Positions 25,907 to 37,107 of a DNA stretch of 64,000 bases are shown here, in pieces; the first letter of the stretch is position 1, and each line of letters begins with the position of its first letter. The position numbers and the translations under genes are program-made. The notes under the pieces are model-generated. The model saw nothing but the letters and a program-made list of their open reading frames with translations. It was not told the DNA's origin and ran no database searches. This DNA is from Amylibacter sp. IMCC11727 (GTDB lineage Bacteria; Pseudomonadota; Alphaproteobacteria; Rhodobacterales; Rhodobacteraceae): NCBI RefSeq assembly GCF_029854195.1, contig NZ_CP122960.1, positions 124,001-188,000 of the forward strand. Direction: 5' to 3'.

Positions 25907-28900
25907 CCCAGTTTGACGAAGCAACCCTTGCGCAGGTGCGCGCGGCGGAGCCAGAAGCGTCCACTTGGGTGGCGGCAAATGCGGGATCGGGTAAGACGCG
26001 GGTTTTGACGGACCGCGTAGCACGATTGTTGCTGCATGGGACAACGCCGCAGAAAATTCTGTGTCTGACTTACACCAAGGCCGCCGCGTCCGAAATGCAG
26101 AACCGCCTGTTCGAACGATTGGGTGAATGGGCGATGATGGCGGATGATAAACTTCGCGAAACGCTGACACAGCTGGGCGAAGAGAAGAAGCTGAGCGATG
26201 CGGATTTGCGCCAAGCGCGGCGATTGTTTGCAAATGCGCTGGAAACGCCAGGTGGGTTGAAGATTCAAACGATCCATTCATTTTGTGACAAGCTGTTGCG
26301 GCGGTTCCCGTTAGAGGCGGGCGTATCCCCCCAATTTGAGGTGTTGGAGGATCGGCAAGCCAAATTGCTGCGCGCCGAGATTTTGGAAGAGCTGGCCATT
26401 GGCACGGGCTTGCCCGCAGTAGATCGGTTGGCGCGATTTATGTCTGGGCTGGAACCCGATGCGTTGTTGGCGGAGATTGCCAGCAAACGGAACACGTTGC
26501 GCATTGATGTTGTGCGCGAGATGTTTGCTGGGGCGGCAAACACGAATCCAAATGAGATTATGGACTCCATCCTCGGGGCAAACGGGCGCCAAGTGCTGCA
26601 AGAAACTGCGCGGATTGTTTCAGAAGAGCAAACGAACGTTGCCGATGTTGCCAAGATCGAAAAGCTATTGCAAAGCAATTCGCTAGATGGGTTTTTGAAA
26701 GCAGCAGGTGGTTTGTTGATTTATGGTGCAACCGCCAAAGCGGGGCCGTTTTCAGCAAAATACGACAAGCTACCATCGCAAAAGCCGTGTCGTGAGGCGC
26801 ATCCTGATCTGGTTGCCGATTTGCACGAAATTATGGAACGTACAGAAGAGGCGTATTGGCTGTATGTGAACCATCTTGCGTTGGAACGGGCCGAAGCCTT
26901 GGCGGGCTTTTCGGATGCGTTTCTAGCGCGGTATGATCAGCGGAAGTTGGATGCGGGGCGGCTGGATTATGATGATCTGATCGCGCGGGCCAGTGCGCTG
27001 TTGTCTCATTCAAATTCAGCGCAATGGGTTTTGTACAAGCTGGATGGTGGGATCGACCACGTTTTGGTGGACGAGGCACAGGACACCTCGCCGAGCCAGT
27101 GGGATGTGGTGAAACGATTAACGGATGAATTTACCACAGGCGAAGGCGGGCAAACCACCGAACGTACCGTGTTTGTTGTGGGGGATGAAAAGCAGTCGAT
27201 CTATTCTTTTCAGGGGGCGGACCCAGCGGAATTTGATGTGATGCGACAGCGGTTTTCGGACAGACTGTCAGCGGTGGGGCAACGTTTAGAAGAACGAGAT
27301 TTGGCGTTTTCGTTTCGATCTGCTGATCCCATTTTGCGGCTCGTGGATCGGGTGTTTGATGGAGAAGCTGGCACAGGGTTTCGCAAAAAATCGCTACATC
27401 GTCCGTTTTTTGATCGCTTGCCTGGGCGCGTGGATTTATGGCCGTTCGAAGAAAAGGTCAAAACAGAAGACGACACGCCGTGGTTTGAGCCCGTTGACAC
27501 GCCAGACCCTGACAACCCCCAGATCATTTTGGCCCGTAATGTTGCGGGTTGGGTTGATCAGCTTTTGTCATCTGGGCAGGAGTTGCCTGGTCAAAACCGT
27601 GCGGTACGGCCAAGCGACTTTTTGATCCTTGTGCAGGGTCGCCGCCCGATTTTCCACAATATTATTAAAGAGCTGAAGGCGCGAAAACTGCCTGTTGCAG
27701 GGGCGGATCGGTTGAACGTGGGGCAGGAATTGGCAGTGCGTGATGTGCTGTCTTTGCTGAAGTTCGCAGACCTGCCCGAAGATGATTTGTCCTTGGCCGA
27801 GGCGCTGCGGTCGCCATTGCTTGGTTTTAGCGAGGATGATTTGTTCCGCGTGGCCCATAAGCGTGGAGATAAAGTGACGCTGTGGCAGAGTTTGCGTGGT
27901 TTTGAGGATGCTTATCCAGCACAATTGAAGTTGTTGCGTGACGTTCTAAAGCAAGCGGATTTCTTGCGGCCCTATGAGTTAATCGAACGGATTATGACGC
28001 GGCATCACGGGCGGGAAAATATTCTTGCGCGGTTGGGATTGGAAGCGGAAGACGGGATAGATGAGCTGCTGTCTCAAGCCATGCGATATGAGCAATTAGA
28101 AGCGCCGTCTTTGCCCGGATTTTTGAACTGGTTTGCGGCGGGCAACGTCGAGATTAAACGCGAAATGGACGCGGCGGCAGGGCAGATTCGGGTGATGACC
28201 GTGCATGGGGCCAAGGGGTTGGAAGCACCGATTGTGATCTTGCCTGACACCGAAGTGCGTGCAGGAAATCGGGATACGTCGCAGATTATGCCGCTGGAAG
28301 AGGGTGGGTTTTTGTGGAAATCACCCAAAGACTTGATGCCTGCGGCGCAGATGCAGGGGGCGGCTGCGGCTAAGGAGTTTGCCGAGCAAGAACGGATGCG
28401 GTTGCTGTATGTGGCGTTGACCCGTGCGGAACAGTGGCTGGTTGTGGCGGGTGCAGGGAATCGCGGTAAAGAAGTCGCATCAAGCTGGTACAATCTGGTT
28501 GCTGATGCGATGAAACAAAGCGATTGGTTGCCTGTTGTGACACAAAATGTTGCGGGTGTTGGGACCTGTTCGTCGGTTTTGCATCACTGGTCTGAACAGA
28601 CCTTTGAGGCTGAGGCGGGTAAATCGGCGAGCGCGCCAGACCTGCCTGAATGGATTGGACGGGAGGCACCAGAAGCTGCGAAGGTGGCAAAGACGTTTTC
28701 ACCCAGCAAGATGGATGGGGCCAAAGTGGTTGCCGGGGGTGATGGCGTGGAGCCAGAGACCGCAAAGCGCAAGGGAAGACAGGTTCATAAGCTGTTGGAG
28801 CATTTGGTAAAATCGGCAAGGTCAGATCGGGTGGCCAAGGCACGACAGTTGTTAACGGGCGATTGCGAACCCGTTGATGAGGCGGAGTTTATCGCGGTTT

Positions 28901-29277
28901 TAGCAGAGGCCGAAGCGGTGCTGGATGATCCTGATTTGGCCTATGTTTTTGCGCCTGACACATTGGCCGAGGTTCCTGTTTTCATCGGCATTCCAGAGCT
29001 GAACGGCGATGTGATGGACGGGATTATTGACCGTATTATCGTGTCGGATGATCGGGTTTTGATCGTGGATTACAAAACCAATGCAAGGGTTCCTGACACG
29101 CCAAGTGAAACGCCGATTGGAATTTTGCGCCAGTTGGGTGCATATCGGTCGGCGGTGTCACAAATCTATCCTGATCGGGTTGTGGATGTGGCCGTTTTGT
29201 GGACCGCAACGCGCGAAGTTATGATGATTAACCACGACATCGTGATGGAAGCGTTACAATCACCCACCACATCTTGA
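25903..29277 (+). CDS. addA: Double-strand break repair helicase AddA
   Basis: A 1124-residue UvrD-family helicase with a C-terminal nuclease. Walker A is AANAGSGKTRVLTDRVARLL (about residues 22-41). Motif Ia is LTYTKAAASEMQNRL, motif II is VLVDEAQDTSPSQWDV, motif III is GDEKQSIYSFQGADP, and motif V/VI are VMTVHGAKGLEAPIV and LLYVALTRAEQWL. The nuclease domain has DGIIDRIIV and VLIVDYKTNA near 1030-1060. Full length. It starts in an ATGA overlap with addB. Together they form the RecBCD counterpart of this organism; no recB, recC or recD is seen here. Confidence 0.97.
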   Translation: MTQFDEATLAQVRAAEPEASTWVAANAGSGKTRVLTDRVARLLLHGTTPQKILCLTYTKAAASEMQNRLFERLGEWAMMADDKLRETLTQLGEEKKLSDADLRQARRLFANALETPGGLKIQTIHSFCDKLLRRFPLEAGVSPQFEVLEDRQAKLLRAEILEELAIGTGLPAVDRLARFMSGLEPDALLAEIASKRNTLRIDVVREMFAGAANTNPNEIMDSILGANGRQVLQETARIVSEEQTNVADVAKIEKLLQSNSLDGFLKAAGGLLIYGATAKAGPFSAKYDKLPSQKPCREAHPDLVADLHEIMERTEEAYWLYVNHLALERAEALAGFSDAFLARYDQRKLDAGRLDYDDLIARASALLSHSNSAQWVLYKLDGGIDHVLVDEAQDTSPSQWDVVKRLTDEFTTGEGGQTTERTVFVVGDEKQSIYSFQGADPAEFDVMRQRFSDRLSAVGQRLEERDLAFSFRSADPILRLVDRVFDGEAGTGFRKKSLHRPFFDRLPGRVDLWPFEEKVKTEDDTPWFEPVDTPDPDNPQIILARNVAGWVDQLLSSGQELPGQNRAVRPSDFLILVQGRRPIFHNIIKELKARKLPVAGADRLNVGQELAVRDVLSLLKFADLPEDDLSLAEALRSPLLGFSEDDLFRVAHKRGDKVTLWQSLRGFEDAYPAQLKLLRDVLKQADFLRPYELIERIMTRHHGRENILARLGLEAEDGIDELLSQAMRYEQLEAPSLPGFLNWFAAGNVEIKREMDAAAGQIRVMTVHGAKGLEAPIVILPDTEVRAGNRDTSQIMPLEEGGFLWKSPKDLMPAAQMQGAAAAKEFAEQERMRLLYVALTRAEQWLVVAGAGNRGKEVASSWYNLVADAMKQSDWLPVVTQNVAGVGTCSSVLHHWSEQTFEAEAGKSASAPDLPEWIGREAPEAAKVAKTFSPSKMDGAKVVAGGDGVEPETAKRKGRQVHKLLEHLVKSARSDRVAKARQLLTGDCEPVDEAEFIAVLAEAEAVLDDPDLAYVFAPDTLAEVPVFIGIPELNGDVMDGIIDRIIVSDDRVLIVDYKTNARVPDTPSETPIGILRQLGAYRSAVSQIYPDRVVDVAVLWTATREVMMINHDIVMEALQSPTTS

Positions 29278-29299
29278 CGCGCGGAGCTGTGGTTCATAG

Positions 29300-29311
29300 G
29301 TTGGCGCCAAC
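29300..29311. promoter_or_regulatory. perfect palindrome GTTGGCGCCAAC upstream of trxA
   Basis: A 12-base perfect palindrome, 30 bases before the trxA start, in the 63-base gap after addA. It could be an operator for a trxA promoter. Its GTTGG/CCAAC half-sites recur with wider spacing in the pip-ubiG gap at 43772-43788. Confidence 0.35.
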
Positions 29312-29340
29312 GTTAAAGATTCCCTTTTTGGAGAAAGAAA

Positions 29341-29661
29341 ATGGCAACAGTATCAGTAACAGACGCGACTTTTGCAGAAGAAGTCACCAACTCTGACATT
29401 CCAGTGGTTGTGGATTTTTGGGCAGAATGGTGTGGCCCTTGTAAGCAAATCGGCCCATCCCTTGAAGAGCTGTCCGATGAGATGGCTGGTAAGGTGAAAA
29501 TTGTAAAAGTGAATGTGGATGAAAATCCAAATTCTCCAGCGCAATTTGGTGTTCGTGGCATCCCAGCGTTGTTCTTGGTCAAGGACGGCGCGGTTACATC
29601 TAACAAAACTGGCGCGGCCCCAAAGGCGGCGATCCAAGGTTGGATCAACGAGAACATCTAA
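29341..29661 (+). CDS. trxA: Thioredoxin 1
   Basis: A 106-residue thioredoxin with the redox centre [19 protein letters not shown] (CGPC at residues 31-34) and the cis-Pro in [11 protein letters not shown]. It reduces disulfides in cytoplasmic proteins such as ribonucleotide reductase. Start is ATG 29341 with GGAG nine bases before. It is the last gene of the 19.5-29.7 kb run and is followed at once by a strong terminator. The palindrome in front suggests it may also have its own promoter. Confidence 0.97.
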   Translation: MATVSVTDATFAEEVTNSDIPVVVDFWAEWCGPCKQIGPSLEELSDEMAGKVKIVKVNVDENPNSPAQFGVRGIPALFLVKDGAVTSNKTGAAPKAAIQGWINENI

Positions 29662-29684
29662 GCGCATTGCAAAATTACAGATTT

Positions 29685-29714
29685 AGGGCTCCTTCGGGGG
29701 CCCTTTTCTGTTTT
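29685..29714 (+). terminator. rho-independent terminator after trxA
   Basis: AGGGCTCC (29685-29692) and GGGGCCCT (29697-29704) form an 8-pair stem closed by a stable TTCG loop and followed by TTTTCTGTTTT. It ends the long run that includes amgK-murU-addBA-trxA. On the minus strand the tail is weaker, so it may only partly serve folC. Confidence 0.9.
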
Positions 29715-29719
29715 AGGCT

Positions 29720-31003
29720 TTAGCCGTTGTCGCGCAGGACGTTGCCCGCGAGATAGAGCGAGCCGCAGATGAGGATACGGGCATTAGGGTCCTTCGCCGT
29801 TATCGTCCTGATTGCGGCAACAACATCGTCGGCCACGTGAGCATCCATTCCAACCGATTTGGCGGCAGCAACGGTTTCTTCGGCAGAGAGCGTGTTGATT
29901 TCTTCGGGGATGGAAACACCGTGGAGCGTTACCGCATTTTTGGCGAGCGGTTTGAGGTAACCCGTTACGTCTTTGGTGTTCAGCATGCCTGTGACCATGT
30001 GCAATGGGCGCGGTGACAGGCGTTCCAATGCTTCGGACAAGGCATCGCCAGCGGCGGCGTTGTGCCCACCGTCAAGCCACAGTTCAGCAGAGCCAGCTGC
30101 ATCCACCAGCGGACCCGTTTTTAAGTGTTGCAGACGGGCAGGCCATTCGGCGTTCAACATGGCATCAATGGCGGCATCTTCGGACTTGCCGAGCATACGC
30201 AGCGCCATGATGGCAGCGCCGGCGTTTTGCACCTGATGCGCGCCAATCAGGGCAGGCAAAGGCAAATCCCATAAGCCGTTTTCATCTTGGAACATCAAGC
30301 GGCCGTTTTCTTCCCATACGTGCCAATGCTGGCCGTAAATTTTTAGCGTTGCGCCAACTTTGGAGGCTTGCTGTTCTATGACTTCTAGGGCTTCTTCTTC
30401 TTGGGGGCCCACAACGCAGAAGGTATTGCGTTTGAGAATGCCTGCTTTTTCAAAGGCGATCTTTGCCAGTGTGTCACCCAAGAATTGGGTATGATCCATC
30501 GACACAGGTGTGATGACGCAGAGTTCGGGTTTGCGGAACACGTTTGTGGTGTCCACGCGGCCACCGAGACCGACCTCCATCAAAGTGTAATCCGCGGGTG
30601 TGTTCGCAAAAGCCTGGATCGCAGCACAGGTGGTGATTTCGAAATAAGTGATCGGTTCGCCCGCATTGGTGGTTTCACAAAGTTCGAGGAGTTCAATGAG
30701 GTCGTCTTCGCGGATCAGTTCCCCTGCCAGACGAATACGTTCGTGAAACCGTGCCAAATGCGGAGAGGTATAGGCATGAACGGCGTGACCATCGGATTCG
30801 AGCCCCGCACGGATCATGGATTGTGTCGAGCCTTTGCCGTTTGTCCCCGCCACGTGGATCACAGCCGGAACGCGGCGTTCAGGATTGCCGAGCTTTGACA
30901 GCAAACGTTCGGTTCGATCCAAGCTCAGATCAATAACCTTGGGGTGGAGGTCCATCAGCCGTTCAAGGATGACGTCACTGTGGGCCGAATTTTCGTTGGT
31001 CAC
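29720..31003 (-). CDS. folC: Bifunctional folylpolyglutamate / dihydrofolate synthase
   Basis: A 427-residue Mur-ligase-type enzyme that adds Glu to dihydropteroate and then to folates. The P-loop is VIHVAGTNGKGSTQSMIRA, with YTSPHLARFHERIRL, the catalytic LMEVGLGGRVDTTNVF, ITPVSMDHTQFLGDTLAKIA and WLDGGHNAAAGDAL. The start is GTG 31003, overlapping the accD TGA as GTGA, a conserved coupling between these genes. The C-terminal domain is complete. It is convergent with trxA. Confidence 0.96.
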   Translation of the reverse strand: MTNENSAHSDVILERLMDLHPKVIDLSLDRTERLLSKLGNPERRVPAVIHVAGTNGKGSTQSMIRAGLESDGHAVHAYTSPHLARFHERIRLAGELIREDDLIELLELCETTNAGEPITYFEITTCAAIQAFANTPADYTLMEVGLGGRVDTTNVFRKPELCVITPVSMDHTQFLGDTLAKIAFEKAGILKRNTFCVVGPQEEEALEVIEQQASKVGATLKIYGQHWHVWEENGRLMFQDENGLWDLPLPALIGAHQVQNAGAAIMALRMLGKSEDAAIDAMLNAEWPARLQHLKTGPLVDAAGSAELWLDGGHNAAAGDALSEALERLSPRPLHMVTGMLNTKDVTGYLKPLAKNAVTLHGVSIPEEINTLSAEETVAAAKSVGMDAHVADDVVAAIRTITAKDPNARILICGSLYLAGNVLRDNG

Positions 31004-31923
31004 TTTTTCGCGTCCTCAAACTCGGCACCATCTTGGGCGGGAACGGGAGCGGGCAAATCTGCTGCGATTGCTGGATCCTGTTTCATCAACATGCGGGTGA
31101 TGGTGATGAGTTCGTTGCGCATGTCTTTGCGGTGGGTCACGCGGTCAAGCATCCCATGATCGAGCAGATATTCCGCGCGCTGGAACCCTTCGGGCAATTT
31201 TTCGCGGATGGTCTGTTCGATAACGCGTGGGCCTGCGAAACAGATAAGCGCGTTGGGTTCGGCGATTTGCACATCACCAAGCATCGCATAAGACGCGGTG
31301 ACGCCCCCTGTGGTCGGATGCGTGAGAACCACGATATAGGGAAGGCCCGCTTCTTTGAGCATTTCGACAGCCACTGTGGTGCGAGGCATTTGCATCAAGG
31401 ATAGGATGCCTTCTTGCATGCGAGCGCCCCCTGCAGCGGAAAATAGGATCATGGGGCATTTCTGTTTCACGGCTGTTTCAGCGGCGGCAATGATCGCATT
31501 GCCCACATACATACCCATGGAGCCACCCATGAAAGAGAAATCCTGCGCGGCGGCCACAACTTTGGTGCGGCCCATGTCGCCGATGGCGACGAGCATTGCT
31601 TCTTTTTCGCCAGTGTTTTTGATCGCGGTTTTCATGCGTTCAGGGTATTTTTTCTGATCGCGAAAGCTGAGCGGGTCAGCGTTTGGTTCAGGCACGTCGA
31701 TTTCTGTGAACAGGCCACCATCAAACAAGGAATGGAACCGATCGCGCGGTGTGATGTGCATGTGATGATTACAGTTTGAGCAAACGTTCAAGCTGTCAAT
31801 CAGTTCACGGTGGAACAACATCGTGTCACATTCGGTACACTTGGTCCAAAGGTTGTCTGGGACTTCGCGCCGAGAAAAAATCGAGTTGATCCGTGGGCGA
31901 ACGTAGTTGGAAATCCAGTTCAT
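31000..31923 (-). CDS. accD: Acetyl-CoA carboxylase carboxyltransferase beta subunit
   Basis: A 307-residue AccD, which with AccA transfers CO2 from carboxybiotin to acetyl-CoA in fatty acid synthesis. The N-terminal zinc ribbon has CTEC and CSNC pairs (KCTECDTMLFHREL, NVCSNCNHH). The crotonase-type core shows AAAQDFSFMGGSMGMYVGNA, SAAGGARMQEGILSLMQM and GGVTASYAMLGDV. The end (PAPVPAQDGAEFEDAKK) is a polar tail. Start is ATG 31923. It is the first gene of accD-folC. Confidence 0.97.
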   Translation of the reverse strand: MNWISNYVRPRINSIFSRREVPDNLWTKCTECDTMLFHRELIDSLNVCSNCNHHMHITPRDRFHSLFDGGLFTEIDVPEPNADPLSFRDQKKYPERMKTAIKNTGEKEAMLVAIGDMGRTKVVAAAQDFSFMGGSMGMYVGNAIIAAAETAVKQKCPMILFSAAGGARMQEGILSLMQMPRTTVAVEMLKEAGLPYIVVLTHPTTGGVTASYAMLGDVQIAEPNALICFAGPRVIEQTIREKLPEGFQRAEYLLDHGMLDRVTHRKDMRNELITITRMLMKQDPAIAADLPAPVPAQDGAEFEDAKK

Positions 31924-31950
31924 AGAGTCGTCCTGATTTGCGTGCTGTTC

Positions 31951-32904
31951 TTATGTAAAGGGGGTGGCGTCTGATTGCAATAATTGGCGTTCACGCCGCC
32001 GCATAATGAAGAGGTAAATCACATAAATGACTGTCAGATAAGCAAGGCTCGACAACAGCATGGTGCGCACGATTGCTTGGTCAGAAACGTGGGTGTAGGT
32101 GACAAAAAGCGATAGGCCGTTGAGCGTGCCATCCAACGACAGAAGCAGCATGGCCTGAAGGTTGTTCATAAAATGTAAGCCAATGGCCGCGCCAAGGTTT
32201 CCTGTGCGCACGGTAACGTCTGCGGCGATGATACCAAAGAAGGTTGTGATGGCCACAATCAGCAGCGCGTTTGATCCCATGCGGGTGGGGTCATAGTGGA
32301 GAAAGCCAAAAATGATCGCTGGGATAAAGAACCAGACCCAACGCGCCTTAAATCGTGCAGCAAGTTCTTGCATGAGATAGCCGCGAAAAATCAGCTCTTC
32401 GGAAGACACTTGAATAAGGAGGAGTGGGAGAGCAGGGATCATCCACAATAGCCACGTGCCAAAGGAAAGATTTGGGCGGGCGTCCCCTGACAGTATACCA
32501 AAGCCAACGCCGATCACGATAATAGGCAGCATGATAAGGCAGGCGATGCCGAAATTTCGTAAAACCGCGCCTGGGCCGATAAGAACGCGCAAACCTTGGC
32601 GGCGGAAGATCAGCGTTACAAGCCACACGGCGCCCAGCATTGCAAAAAAGGTACATAGGACGACGATCATTTGGAAAGGCGTGTCGGGATCTTCGAAACC
32701 TTTCATCAATGCGGCCATTGAGCCAGAGAAGGACTCGCCAGACTGCACTACATCAAGGCCAACAAAGACGAGTATGATTTGAAACGTCAGAACCGCATAG
32801 AATAGCATCAAGAGAATCAACGCCAAAGCCAATCGTAGGCCACCACGAGTGTGGCGTGCTGGTTCGACGAATGCCGCAAATTTTTCATTCATTTTCGGCA
32901 ACAT
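31951..32904 (-). CDS. CPBP family intramembrane metalloprotease (CAAX-like)
   Basis: A 317-residue polytopic protein of the CPBP/Abi family. The three motifs are SSEELIFRGYLMQEL (EE-x3-R), FGFLHYDP, and the late AAIGLHFMNN (H-x3-N/D). About eight membrane segments are visible. Family members cleave membrane proteins or peptides, and several take part in bacteriocin self-immunity or anti-sigma cleavage; the target here is unknown. ATG 32904 has AAGGG ten bases upstream, and a longer frame to 32967 is rejected. It is divergent from the lipoprotein gene at 32970. Confidence 0.87.
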   Translation of the reverse strand: MLPKMNEKFAAFVEPARHTRGGLRLALALILLMLFYAVLTFQIILVFVGLDVVQSGESFSGSMAALMKGFEDPDTPFQMIVVLCTFFAMLGAVWLVTLIFRRQGLRVLIGPGAVLRNFGIACLIMLPIIVIGVGFGILSGDARPNLSFGTWLLWMIPALPLLLIQVSSEELIFRGYLMQELAARFKARWVWFFIPAIIFGFLHYDPTRMGSNALLIVAITTFFGIIAADVTVRTGNLGAAIGLHFMNNLQAMLLLSLDGTLNGLSLFVTYTHVSDQAIVRTMLLSSLAYLTVIYVIYLFIMRRRERQLLQSDATPFT

Positions 32905-32969
32905 CTGCTGTATCCCTTGCCCCGCGCCAATAGTGTGACGCTGTTGGAAAGGGTTTAAGGGGTGCAACC

Positions 32970-33626
32970 GTGATCAGCAAGATGATAGATTTGGCGAAAG
33001 AGCAGCCAAAGAACCTGTCAAAACTCGCCGTTTTGACCTGCGTTGCACTGGGGTTGAGCGGATGTGTCGGGGCAGAGAATCTGGCGGCGACATCCGAGGC
33101 GAATGTGGATGCCGATACGAAGGTTGTGACGGTGAATGGCCAGAAACTGACCCTTGGGCGGGCGGCGGATTATTGTTTCAATGATCGGCAAAGCCGATTT
33201 ACTGCAACAGGTGCATTTGTGGTGCTTGTTCCTTGTGATCCATTGGATGAAGGTAGTCTTGCTAAGGGATTGATATTGGTCAATGTTCTTGCAGATCAAG
33301 GTATGATGGATGCGATCAATACCCGTGAACTTGAAGCCTATTTCCAATCGGATGCGGGGCGCACCGCATTGAGCCGCAGAGCCAAACCTGAAAGCCTGAC
33401 ACTGCTTGGTACAATGCAAGACGATGGTGTTTATTATGTTCACACAACGGATGCGGATGGGCCTGTGATCCCTGATACAACGAATGATCAGTGGCGGGCA
33501 TTCATGGTTGTGAAGGATCGTTTAGTGTCTGTGAGTGTTGTGAATTTCTTGGACGACAAGATGACGGACGGACAGGTTTTTGCACACATGGAAGCCGTAG
33601 CGCTGCGGATTAAGAGCCTTAACTGA
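32970..33626 (+). CDS. putative lipoprotein of unknown function
   Basis: A 218-residue protein with a lipoprotein-type signal: positively charged start, hydrophobic stretch LAVLTCVALGLSGC and a lipobox LSGC ending at about residue 32. The mature part is a small alpha/beta domain (KVVTVNGQKLTLGRAADYCF, then AFVVLVPCDPLDEG) with two Cys that may form a disulfide in the periplasm. I do not recognise the family; similar Rhodobacterales proteins are usually unnamed. The start is GTG 32970; an ATG at 32982 would also keep the signal. It is divergent from the CPBP protease, 65 bases away. Confidence 0.75.
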   Translation: MISKMIDLAKEQPKNLSKLAVLTCVALGLSGCVGAENLAATSEANVDADTKVVTVNGQKLTLGRAADYCFNDRQSRFTATGAFVVLVPCDPLDEGSLAKGLILVNVLADQGMMDAINTRELEAYFQSDAGRTALSRRAKPESLTLLGTMQDDGVYYVHTTDADGPVIPDTTNDQWRAFMVVKDRLVSVSVVNFLDDKMTDGQVFAHMEAVALRIKSLN

Positions 33627-33748
33627 CACTGAGAAACGGCAAAATTGTTTCTATTTTCGAATAATTCATCTGAGTGCAGTGTATTGTTTCCATATCGGCA
33701 CTAATTTAAGTATCTAAATGACAGACCTAAGCCGAAGACCCTTTCCAC

Positions 33749-34522
33749 ATGCTAGACAGAGTGCGCGCAATCCTTGACGACTTTCGCTATCGCAGGCAAT
33801 TGCGGCAGTGGACAGGTGGTAGTGACAAAGCCCGTGAAATGCCGCTGTCAGAATTGCGGGAGCTGCGCCGCCGCGCCAATCAAGTGCGCCGCCGCATTGA
33901 TGCAATCAACCATGTTGCCGTGTCACGTCTGACGTTGCCCGTGATTGGATCTAATGCCATTCGCAAACCGCCACGCACCGAATGGGCACATCGACCGCAA
34001 GCCTGGGCAGGGCCTGTGTATCCGTCAGGAATTGCGGCCGTTGATACAAAACAAAAGATCGGGTCCGAAGTTACGATTTTTCATGATTGCACTGAGTCAG
34101 AGTTGTCATTTCGGCAGGTGCGCAACACCAACGAAGACGATTTTGCGCCCTTTGGGTTACGCATGGATGTTTTCAATTTTGACGGGTCGTTTCTGTCTTT
34201 GGCGATTGAAATGCCAAAGAATGCGGTTGAGGGGCTGAAACGGACTCATATCCTGCGGCTCGATATGATTGTAGATAGTGAACGGCCACAAGAGATGTTT
34301 GCGCGATTGAACATTCGGCACGGGCCAAACACCGAACAAGTCGTGCGCGAATTGGACATGGCGCAGCGCAATATCTGGGTGGAGTTTGACATGTATTACA
34401 CGCAGTTCGACGAAGCGCGCGGGGATAGCATGTGGATTGATCTGATTTTTGAAGGTCCATCCATGAATCAGGTAACGATTCGTGACGTGACGATGATCCG
34501 TCGTCCGCGCGCGTCGATTTAA
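33749..34522 (+). CDS. DUF6478-like conserved protein
   Basis: A 257-residue soluble protein. The first 60 residues are basic and helical (LRELRRRANQVRRRIDAINH). The remainder is rich in beta strands (EVTIFHDCTESELSFRQVRN, MRLDVFNFDG-type segment, FEGPSMNQVTIRDVTMIRRP). No catalytic motif is visible. The pattern fits a Rhodobacterales-restricted family that I recall as DUF6478; the function is unknown. It is followed after 9 bases by another unknown gene, likely a two-gene unit. About 120 non-coding, AT-rich bases precede it and probably hold the promoter. Confidence 0.75.
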   Translation: MLDRVRAILDDFRYRRQLRQWTGGSDKAREMPLSELRELRRRANQVRRRIDAINHVAVSRLTLPVIGSNAIRKPPRTEWAHRPQAWAGPVYPSGIAAVDTKQKIGSEVTIFHDCTESELSFRQVRNTNEDDFAPFGLRMDVFNFDGSFLSLAIEMPKNAVEGLKRTHILRLDMIVDSERPQEMFARLNIRHGPNTEQVVRELDMAQRNIWVEFDMYYTQFDEARGDSMWIDLIFEGPSMNQVTIRDVTMIRRPRASI

Positions 34523-34531
34523 GGGGTAAAG

Positions 34532-34921
34532 ATGGCTGTTAAGTTTCGCCTAAACAAAAAGCACATCATCGGCGGCAAATATGTGGGGATTTTGCGCGCA
34601 CGTGGGAAAGGGAACCCGACGCCATCGCTGGAGATGATCCATCTAGGCAATGTGGTTGGCGAAGTGACCGTGACCCCTGTTGGGACGGATGGGGACAATT
34701 GGGAAGTAAACGCGCAGATTCCACAGGAATTTCTGATGGATGGCGTACAGACATTTTTGTTTGTGTTCGAAGGGCAGACGGAAATTCTGGATCGGTTTTC
34801 TGTGATTACAGGGGAGCCGTTGGAAGAAGACCTGCGCGCGGAAATTCAGCTGTTGCGCGAAGAATTAGATATGGTGAAACGGGCGTTTCGTCGGCATTGT
34901 ATCGAAACGCTCGGCGGGTAA
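34532..34921 (+). CDS. conserved hypothetical protein, 129 residues
   Basis: A 129-residue protein with an N-terminal beta-rich half (EMIHLGNVVGEVTVTPVGTD, FLFVFEGQTEILDRFSVITG) and a C-terminal helix, probably coiled coil (LRAEIQLLREELDMVKRAFR). No membrane segment or signal is seen. I do not recognise the family. It is 9 bases behind the DUF6478-like gene with GGGG-type SD sequence before the ATG, so the products probably act together, possibly as partners. Confidence 0.75.
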   Translation: MAVKFRLNKKHIIGGKYVGILRARGKGNPTPSLEMIHLGNVVGEVTVTPVGTDGDNWEVNAQIPQEFLMDGVQTFLFVFEGQTEILDRFSVITGEPLEEDLRAEIQLLREELDMVKRAFRRHCIETLGG

Positions 34922-34939
34922 CGTTACGTTTTTGATGAT

Positions 34940-34957
34940 CTTTACGTAAACGTAAAG
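34940..34957. promoter_or_regulatory. inverted repeat CTTTACG-N4-CGTAAAG upstream of fadH
   Basis: Seven-base arms (34940-34946, 34951-34957) around TAAA. The core TTTACGTAAACGTAAA resembles operators of MerR-family regulators of fatty-acid and branched-chain amino-acid breakdown (LiuR type). It is 40 bases before the fadH start, a suitable operator position. Confidence 0.5.
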
Positions 34958-34960
34958 TAA

Positions 34961-37030
<2,070 letters not shown>

Positions 37031-37055
37031 TCTAGGTATTTGGGGAACATTGAAA

Positions 37056-37092
37056 CCAAAAAGGGCGCCCCGATGGAGCGCCCTTTCTTTTG
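37056..37092. terminator. bidirectional terminator between fadH and the peptide transporter
   Basis: AAAGGGCGC (37060-37068) and GCGCCCTTT (37078-37086) form a perfect 9-pair stem, followed by CTTTT on the plus strand. The minus strand has a matching TTTTTGGTTT tail. It separates the convergent fadH and substrate-binding-protein genes. Confidence 0.88.
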
Positions 37093-37107
37093 ATATGTCG
37101 CTGACGC

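Noticed and set aside
31951..32904. CPBP (Abi) protease as a phage-abortive or bacteriocin immunity locus
   Set aside because: No toxin, bacteriocin or phage gene is adjacent; neighbours are accD and a lipoprotein. The family name alone is not evidence.
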